This document shows, piece after piece, positions 1 through 5,685 of a stretch of 12,881 nucleotides of DNA. The notes beneath the pieces were generated by a model. The model was not told the origin of the DNA. It made no database searches and was given only the letters and a program-made list of their open reading frames with translations. Every line of letters starts with the position of its first letter. Positions within the stretch are counted from its first letter, which is position 1. The DNA is from Chloroflexota bacterium (GTDB lineage Bacteria > Chloroflexota > Limnocylindria > Limnocylindrales > CSP1-4): contig JACCYW010000128.1 in assembly GCA_013696275.1 (NCBI GenBank), positions 1 to 12,881 of the forward strand, given 5' to 3'. The position numbers and the translations under genes were made by a program.

Positions 1-1232
1 GGTGGGATGCCGATGAGCGACAGCAGGAAGAGTGTCATGGCCACGCCCAGCAGCGGCGCTCGCCGGCCAAGGCCGGCGAAGCTGCCGATCTGGCTGGTCA
101 CGCCGGGGCGCCGTTGGAGGGCCGAGACGCAGGCGAAAGCGCCCAGGTTCATGAACGCATAGACGGCGACATAGAAGAAGAGCGCCTCGAGACCCTGCTG
201 CTCCGCCACGGAGCCCGCCGGCGCACCTGCGAAGGCAGCGAGCCCGACCAGCATGTAGCCGGTGTGGGCGATGGAGCTATAGCCGAGCATCCGCTTGATG
301 TTGTCCTGACCGATGGCCACCAGGTTGCCCAGCGTCATGGTCACCGCAGCCAGGATGATGACGGCGCCGACCCAGTCGGCCTTGAGTGGCGCCAGCGCCT
401 CCACGAACAGGCGCAGGATGAGTGCGAAGGCAGCGATCTTGGGCCCGACCGAGAGGTACCCGGTGACCGGCGTCGGCGAGCCCTGGTAGGCATCGGGTGT
501 CCAGTAGTGGAAGGGCACGGCGGCGATCTTGAAGGCGACCCCGGTCGTCAGCAGCGCCAGCCCCATGGCCAGACCGGGCGCCAGCGTGGTCGACCCGGCG
601 GCCACATCGGCCAGCACGCCGGCCACGCCGGCCACGCGCGTGGAGCCGGTGTAGCCAAGCACGAGGGCCAGCCCGAACAGGAGGATGGCACTGGAGAAGC
701 TGCCCAGCAGGAAGTACTTGACGGCGCCCTCGGTCGACAATCCGTCGCGTTTGGCGTAGCCCGCCAGCATGTAACCGGGCAGCACCAGGAGCTCCAGGCC
801 CAGGAAGAGGATGAGCAGATCGCGTGCGCCGGCGAGCAGCATCGCGCCGCTGATGGCGAACAGCAGAGTGGCGGTGAATTCGGCCATCGGCAGGCCGCGC
901 GGCTTCAGGTAGTCGACCGCGAACAGTGCACTCAGGAGAGCGATGAAGACGAACAGGAGGTCCAGGAAGGTCGTCATCTGGTCGCGCACGTAGACCCCCG
1001 CGCCGAGCGCGTCAGGGAAGACCTGGTGGCCCGCTCCGGGCAGCAGTCCGATGCCCGCCGGTAGCGGCCCGCATACGGCCACCACGACCATGATGGCCGC
1101 CAGACCGGTCACCGCCAGGGCGCTGATGAGCTGATCGCGGCCGGGCACGATCATGTCCACGACTATCACCGCCATGGCCAGGACGACCACCAGGATGAGC
1201 GGCAGCAGGGCCAGGATGTCGTTCTGGCTCAC
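1..1232 (-). CDS. nuoN: NADH-quinone oxidoreductase subunit N (NuoN), 3' end cut by window edge
   Basis: Antiporter-like proton-pumping subunit of the complex I membrane arm, in the cytoplasmic membrane next to NuoM and NuoK. The reverse complement reads without a stop for 410 codons from a GTG start and runs off the left edge, so the protein is incomplete; the family is usually about 480-500 aa. The N terminus begins VSQNDILALLPLIL. Visible family signatures are the helix around LFLGLELLVLPGYML (the conserved Glu), VAFKIAAVPFHYWTPDAYQG (the Lys before the conserved Pro/His loop), SPTPVTGYLSVGPKIAAF and DNIKRMLGYSSIAHTGYML (Lys of the TM8-type broken helix). It is strongly hydrophobic throughout. 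The GTG start overlaps the nuoM stop as GTGA, with GGGAG ten bases upstream (plus-strand 1243-1247), supporting coupled translation. Nothing looks broken. Family assignment is secure; only the missing C terminus is unknown. Confidence 0.96.
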   Translation of the reverse strand, partial: MSQNDILALLPLILVVVLAMAVIVVDMIVPGRDQLISALAVTGLAAIMVVVAVCGPLPAGIGLLPGAGHQVFPDALGAGVYVRDQMTTFLDLLFVFIALLSALFAVDYLKPRGLPMAEFTATLLFAISGAMLLAGARDLLILFLGLELLVLPGYMLAGYAKRDGLSTEGAVKYFLLGSFSSAILLFGLALVLGYTGSTRVAGVAGVLADVAAGSTTLAPGLAMGLALLTTGVAFKIAAVPFHYWTPDAYQGSPTPVTGYLSVGPKIAAFALILRLFVEALAPLKADWVGAVIILAAVTMTLGNLVAIGQDNIKRMLGYSSIAHTGYMLVGLAAFAGAPAGSVAEQQGLEALFFYVAVYAFMNLGAFACVSALQRRPGVTSQIGSFAGLGRRAPLLGVAMTLFLLSLIGIP

Positions 1233-2758
1233 GGCCCAGCAGCTCCCACCAGCGGCGCGGCTACCCGGGCCAGCACCTCGGTCACCGGCATGGCGATGAG
1301 ATCGAGCACCAGGCCCGGTGCCACACCCAGGGCCAGCGTCAGCCCGACCAGCGGCGTCACGGTAAGCAGCTCGCGGGGCGTCATGTCCGTGAGGTGGTGA
1401 CCAAGCCCGCGCAGGAAGTCCGACAGCTCACCGAAGACGACCCGCTGGAACATCCACATCAGGTAGGCCGCCGAGAGGATGATCACGAACGTCGCGATGG
1501 CGGCGGCGATGGGCGAGACGTCGAACGTGCCCAACAGGACCAGGAACTCGCCCACGAAGCCGGACATGCCGGGTAGGCCCAGCGAAGCGAGCATGAAGAA
1601 GCCGAATATCGCGGCATAGACCGGTGTCGGGGCCGCCAGCCCGCCCATCTTGGCGATGGCTCGGTCGTGCGTCCGTTCATAGATCACCCCGACCAATAGG
1701 AAGAGGGCACCGGTGATCACACCGTGGTTGACCATCTGCAGGATGGCTCCCTGCAGGCCCTGCTCCTGGAAGATGAATATGCCCAGCGTCACGAAGCCCA
1801 TGTGGCTGACCGACGAGTAGGCCACCAACTTCTTCAGATCCGGCTGGACCAGGGCCACGATGGCGCCGTAGATGATGGCGATGAGTGAAAGCACGATGAT
1901 GGCCGGTGCCCATTCCTGGGCTGCCTGCGGGAAGAGCGGCAGGGCGAAGCGGATGAAGCCGTAAGCGCCCAGTTTCAGCATCACCGCGGCCAGGATGACC
2001 GATCCGGCGGTCGGTGCCTCCACGTGTGCATCGGGCAGCCAGGTGTGCAGCGGGAACATCGGTACCTTGATGGCGAAGGCCAGGAAGAAGGCGCCGAAGG
2101 CCAGGAACTGCAGCCCCGGGTCGAAGCCGAAGGTGCGCAACTGCTCGAAGTCGAAGGCGCCCGCCCAACTGCCCGTGGCGGCCTGGAAGCTGAACGCGGT
2201 GGCCAGGATGGCCACCAGCATCAGCAGCGACCCGACCAGCGTGTAGAGCACGAACTTGAGCGTTGCGTAGATCCGGTTGGTGCCGCCCCAGATACCGATG
2301 ATGAGATACATCGGCACCAGCACGATCTCCCAGAAGATGTAGAAGAGGAAGAGGTCGAGTGCCAGGAATACGCCGATGAGGCCCACTTCCAGGATGAGGA
2401 AGGAGATGAGGTACTCCTTCATGCGCGACTTGATGGGCCCGAAGCTGGCCAGGATGCTGATGGCCGAAAGGGTCGTGGTGAGGATGACCAGGACGAGCGA
2501 GATGCCGTCCAGGCCGAGCTTGTATTCGATGCCGAAGGCGGGGATCCAACCGACCTCCTCGACCGCCTGGAAGCCGGCGATGTCGGGCCGGAAGTCGACC
2601 AGCAACGCCAGGGAGGCGACGAAGGCGACCACCGCGGCAGTCAGCGCCAGCCAGCGGATGAGACCCTCCCGCTGGCGAGGCACCAACGCGATGAGCAGCG
2701 CGCCGACCAGCGGCGCGAACGTCACGACAGTCAGCAGTGGCACGCCCGACAGGACCAT
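1229..2758 (-). CDS. nuoM: NADH-quinone oxidoreductase subunit M (NuoM)
   Basis: Antiporter-like proton-pumping subunit of the complex I membrane arm, between NuoL and NuoN. The chosen start is the ATG at 2758 (MVLSGVPLLTVVTF), which overlaps the nuoL stop as TGATG and gives 509 aa, the usual family length. The frame stays open to 2935, but that extension is Arg/His-rich, hydrophilic and lies inside nuoL, so it is rejected. Key features are IFWEIVLVPM (Glu144, matching the essential TM5 glutamate of E. coli NuoM), AIKVPMFPLHTWLPDAHVEAP (Lys231), TAGSVILAAVMLKLGAYG, LVQPDLKKLVAYSSVSHMGF (Lys309/310) and GLPGMSGFVGEF (Glu404). Around fourteen hydrophobic segments are visible. No anomaly was seen. 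Confidence 0.97.
   Translation of the reverse strand: MVLSGVPLLTVVTFAPLVGALLIALVPRQREGLIRWLALTAAVVAFVASLALLVDFRPDIAGFQAVEEVGWIPAFGIEYKLGLDGISLVLVILTTTLSAISILASFGPIKSRMKEYLISFLILEVGLIGVFLALDLFLFYIFWEIVLVPMYLIIGIWGGTNRIYATLKFVLYTLVGSLLMLVAILATAFSFQAATGSWAGAFDFEQLRTFGFDPGLQFLAFGAFFLAFAIKVPMFPLHTWLPDAHVEAPTAGSVILAAVMLKLGAYGFIRFALPLFPQAAQEWAPAIIVLSLIAIIYGAIVALVQPDLKKLVAYSSVSHMGFVTLGIFIFQEQGLQGAILQMVNHGVITGALFLLVGVIYERTHDRAIAKMGGLAAPTPVYAAIFGFFMLASLGLPGMSGFVGEFLVLLGTFDVSPIAAAIATFVIILSAAYLMWMFQRVVFGELSDFLRGLGHHLTDMTPRELLTVTPLVGLTLALGVAPGLVLDLIAMPVTEVLARVAAPLVGAAGP
1243..1247 (-). promoter_or_regulatory. Ribosome binding site of nuoN
   Basis: GGGAG on the minus strand, ten bases before the GTG at 1232-1230. 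It lies inside the end of nuoM and supports the GTG that overlaps the nuoM stop, over the first internal ATG about 20 codons later. Confidence 0.5.
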
Positions 2759-4761
2759 CAGCGCGTCACCACCACGAGATAGCCCAGCGCGATGATGAGC
2801 AGACCGGCCGCGATGCCGAGCGCGTAGTTCTGCACGTGGCCGGTCTGGATCTGGCGCAGTCCCCCGCCGGACGAGCGGGTCAGGTTGGCGATCCCGTTGA
2901 CGGTGCCGTCGATGATGTGGACATCGAACCACCACAGCGCTCGCGCGACCAGGCCGCCCAGGCGAACGAAGAGCAGATCGTTCAACTCATCGAAATACCA
3001 CTTGCCTTTGGAGAATGCGTAGGCCGGCCGCAGGCGCTGCGTGAGACGCTCGACCGCCTCGGGCTGCGGCCGTCGTGAAAGGAAGCCGAAGAAGCGCCAG
3101 CCGAGAAGCACGCCGGCGACCGACACGCCGGTGCTGATGAGCAGCAGGGTGCCATCGATGCCGAAGAGCTGGTAGTCACCGCCGGCGTGGCCCAGTGTCT
3201 CCTCAGCGCCGTGGAACACGGGCTCCAACCAACCGTGCAGGATGCCGTTCTCGAACGGGAAGCCCAGCGCCAGCCCGACGACCGCACTGGCCACTGCCAG
3301 CACGACCAGCGGGACCGTCATCGAGCGCGGCGACTCGTGTATCCGCGGCTCCACCTCCGGATCCACGTGGCTTGGACCGTAGAAGGTCTTGCCCATCAGC
3401 CGGAACATGTAGAAGCCGGTCATCAGGGCGACCACGATGCCGATGAACCAGACCCAGGCGAAGCCGAGCTTGAAGGACTCGGCCAGGATCTCATCCTTGG
3501 AGAAGAACCCGGCCAGCGGCGGGATGCCGGCGATGGCCAGTGACCCGACCAGCATGGTCAGGTGGGTGATGGCGATGCGTTTGCGCAGGCCGCCCATCCG
3601 ATCCATGTCCTGTTCATCGTGAACGGCGTGGATGACCGAGCCTGAGCCCAGGAAGAGGAGTCCCTTGAAGAAGCCGTGCGTCAAGAGGTGGAAGATGGCC
3701 GGTATGAATGCGCCCACGCCCAGGGCGGCGAACATGTAGCCCAGCTGGGACAGCGTGGAGTAGGCCAGCACGCGCTTGATGTCGGTCTGGGTGAAGGCGA
3801 TCGAGGCGGCCATGATGGCCGTGAAGATGCCCACTGCAGCGACCACCACGAGCGCCTCCGGAGCCTGAGCGAAGAGCGGATTGGAGCGCGCCACCAGATA
3901 GACCCCCGCGTTGACCATGGTCGCCGCGTGGATGAGCGCGCTGACCGGTGTCGGGCCCTCCATCGCGTCGGGCAGCCACACGTGGAGCGGGAACTGAGCG
4001 CTCTTGCCCATCGCTCCGGCGAAGAGCAGCAGGCAGATGCCGATCATGTGCCACTGCTCGATGGCGCCCGTCGCCAGCGCTTCCGGCAGAAGCTGGAAGA
4101 CCTGTCCGAAGTCGAGCGTCCCGACGGTCGTCCAGATGGCCACGATGCCGAGCGTGAAGCCGACGTCTCCGACGCGGTTGACCAGGAACGCCTTCTTGGC
4201 CGCCAGTGCTGCGCTCCGGCGGCGGTACCAGAAGCCGACCAGCAGGTACGAACACAGCCCCACCAGCTCCCAGGCCACGAAGAGCAGCAGGAAGTTGTCG
4301 GCCAGGACCAGCAGCAGCATGCTGAACATGAACAGGTTGAGATAGGCGAAGAAGCGCCACCGCCCCGGGTCATGGGCCATGTACCCGATCGAGTAGATGT
4401 GGACCAGCATCCCGACCGTCGCGACCACGATGAGCATGACCGCCGTCAGCGCGTCGACGCCGAAGGCGATGTCGACCGTGAAGGCACCAGCCGGGATCCA
4501 CTCGTACACCAGCACGTGCAGGCCGGCTTCGCCGAAGGCTCCCACGAAGAGCGTCTGGTAGACCAGCACCATGGCGGCCAGCCAGGTCAGCACGATGGCC
4601 GCGACGGCGATGATCCAGGCCCGTCCGCCCAGCCGCCGGCCGATCAGCGCGGTCAGCCCGAAGCCGATGAGCGGCAGCACGATGAGCGAAAGGACGAGCG
4701 CCTGATCCGTTGCCGAGACGGCGCCGGGCACGGCCTCCGGCGCCGCTGTGAAGAACGGCAC
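2758..4761 (-). CDS. nuoL: NADH-quinone oxidoreductase subunit L (NuoL)
   Basis: Distal antiporter-like proton-pumping subunit of complex I, carrying the long lateral helix that runs along the membrane arm. It is 667 aa, slightly longer than the roughly 610 aa of E. coli. Visible motifs are AWELVGLCSYLLVGFWYRR (Glu165), GAMGKSAQFPLHVWLPDAMEG (Lys253), TPVSALIHAATMVNAGVYL, TDIKRVLAYSTLSQLGYM (Lys329), LLTHGFFKGLLFLGSGSVIH (His362, Lys366), the MGGL loop and PLAGFFSKDEIL (Lys422, probably the TM12 lysine). The region after about residue 470 holds the long loop and lateral helix, with a final hydrophobic segment at about 644-665. The start is GTG at 4761, one base after the nuoK TAG; no clear Shine-Dalgarno was seen, so initiation is probably coupled. 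The stop overlaps the nuoM ATG. No defect was seen. Confidence 0.97.
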   Translation of the reverse strand: MPFFTAAPEAVPGAVSATDQALVLSLIVLPLIGFGLTALIGRRLGGRAWIIAVAAIVLTWLAAMVLVYQTLFVGAFGEAGLHVLVYEWIPAGAFTVDIAFGVDALTAVMLIVVATVGMLVHIYSIGYMAHDPGRWRFFAYLNLFMFSMLLLVLADNFLLLFVAWELVGLCSYLLVGFWYRRRSAALAAKKAFLVNRVGDVGFTLGIVAIWTTVGTLDFGQVFQLLPEALATGAIEQWHMIGICLLLFAGAMGKSAQFPLHVWLPDAMEGPTPVSALIHAATMVNAGVYLVARSNPLFAQAPEALVVVAAVGIFTAIMAASIAFTQTDIKRVLAYSTLSQLGYMFAALGVGAFIPAIFHLLTHGFFKGLLFLGSGSVIHAVHDEQDMDRMGGLRKRIAITHLTMLVGSLAIAGIPPLAGFFSKDEILAESFKLGFAWVWFIGIVVALMTGFYMFRLMGKTFYGPSHVDPEVEPRIHESPRSMTVPLVVLAVASAVVGLALGFPFENGILHGWLEPVFHGAEETLGHAGGDYQLFGIDGTLLLISTGVSVAGVLLGWRFFGFLSRRPQPEAVERLTQRLRPAYAFSKGKWYFDELNDLLFVRLGGLVARALWWFDVHIIDGTVNGIANLTRSSGGGLRQIQTGHVQNYALGIAAGLLIIALGYLVVVTR

Positions 4762-4762
4762 G

Positions 4763-5074
4763 CTATTCGCGCATCGACGCGTACTCGTCTACGAGGGGCG
4801 TCCGCTTGTTCCGGTAGATGGCGATGACGATGGCCAGCCCGACGGTCGCCTCAGCCGCCGCGACGGCCATGACGAAAAGCGCGATGAGTGCTCCATCGCC
4901 CGCCAGGCTGGGCACGAACGCGCCGAAGGCCACGATCGACAGGTTCACCGCGTTGAGCATCAGCTCGATGGACATGAGCATCGCGATGGCGTTGCGCCTG
5001 GCCAGGAACCCGAACGTGCCGATGGCGAACAGGAGCCCGGACAGGATGAGATAGGCGTCCAGCGACTGGCTCAT
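4763..5074 (-). CDS. nuoK: NADH-quinone oxidoreductase subunit K (NuoK)
   Basis: Small three-helix membrane subunit of complex I, part of the proton-channel group between NuoJ/A/H and NuoN. It is 103 aa, the standard length. Both membrane glutamates important for coupling are present: Glu37 in MSIELMLNAVNLS (E. coli Glu36 position) and Glu75 in AAAEATVGLAIVIAIYR (E. coli Glu72 position). The ATG overlaps the nuoJ stop as ATGA, and the stop lies one base before the nuoL GTG. The sequence begins MSQSLDAYLILSGLLF, as expected for the family. Well conserved, with nothing unusual. Confidence 0.97.
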   Translation of the reverse strand: MSQSLDAYLILSGLLFAIGTFGFLARRNAIAMLMSIELMLNAVNLSIVAFGAFVPSLAGDGALIALFVMAVAAAEATVGLAIVIAIYRNKRTPLVDEYASMRE

Positions 5075-5670
5075 GACTCGTCCCGCGGAGCTGGTAGGCG
5101 ACCAAGCGTCGGTTCATCGACGGCACGCGCGCCCGGATCAGGCGAGTCCTCGCGCTTGGCCAGGAACACGCCGCCGATCACGGCCGCCAGGAGCAGCACG
5201 CTGACGACCTCGAAAGCGAGCACGTAGTCGGTGAAGAGTAGGTTGGCGATGAGTGTCGTGGCGCTGGCGACGACGCCCGTGGCCGCACCCGGCCAGTCGG
5301 TGTAGATGACGACCACGATGATGATGACCGCCAGTCCGACCGCCGCCAGGGCGCCCGCCCACGACTGGTGGTGGAAGACCAGGTTTGACGGGCCGGCTTT
5401 CGATTGGGTGAGCATGATGGCGAACAGGATGAGGACGCTGATGGCGCCGATGTAGATGAGCACCTGGGCGGCCGCCACAAGGGGCGCTCCAAGGAGCACG
5501 TAGATGCCGGCCAGGGCGGCGAACGAGAGGACCATGAACAGGCCGGAGCGGATGATGTCGCGGCCCAGCACGACCATCAGGCCGCCGCCCAGCATCAGCC
5601 CGGCCAGGACCAGGAAGATCAGGTCGTCCCAGGCCCAGCCGATGAAGGGGACCGTCTGCGGCAATGCCAC
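5071..5670 (-). CDS. nuoJ: NADH-quinone oxidoreductase subunit J (NuoJ)
   Basis: Five-helix membrane subunit of complex I that contacts NuoK, NuoA and NuoH; its third helix is linked to conformational coupling in structurally studied enzymes. It is 199 aa. Hydrophobic segments are seen at about 15-35, 41-61, 66-87, 103-125 and 145-172. The hallmark AAQVLIYIGAISVLILFAIML (about 67-87) and the last helix LAFEVVSVLLLAAVIGGVFLA are clear. The C terminus after about residue 173 is a short hydrophilic tail rich in Pro, Asp and Arg. The start is GTG at 5670, 15 bases after the stop of the nuoG-like gene; only a weak GGGT lies upstream. The end overlaps the nuoK start as ATGA. This is the first conventional membrane gene after the unusual input-module genes. 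Confidence 0.95.
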   Translation of the reverse strand: MALPQTVPFIGWAWDDLIFLVLAGLMLGGGLMVVLGRDIIRSGLFMVLSFAALAGIYVLLGAPLVAAAQVLIYIGAISVLILFAIMLTQSKAGPSNLVFHHQSWAGALAAVGLAVIIIVVVIYTDWPGAATGVVASATTLIANLLFTDYVLAFEVVSVLLLAAVIGGVFLAKREDSPDPGARAVDEPTLGRLPAPRDES

Positions 5671-5685
5671 GGCGGCGACCCGGGC

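Noticed and set aside
607..636. Short GCCGGCCAC-type tandem repeat
   Set aside because: It encodes the VAGVAGV stretch in a loop of NuoN and is only two to three imperfect units; normal for GC-rich Ala/Gly/Val coding sequence.
114..1064. A plus-strand open frame of 316 codons antisense to nuoN
   Set aside because: The minus strand here encodes unmistakable NuoN; the plus-strand product is a charged low-complexity sequence with no family resemblance.
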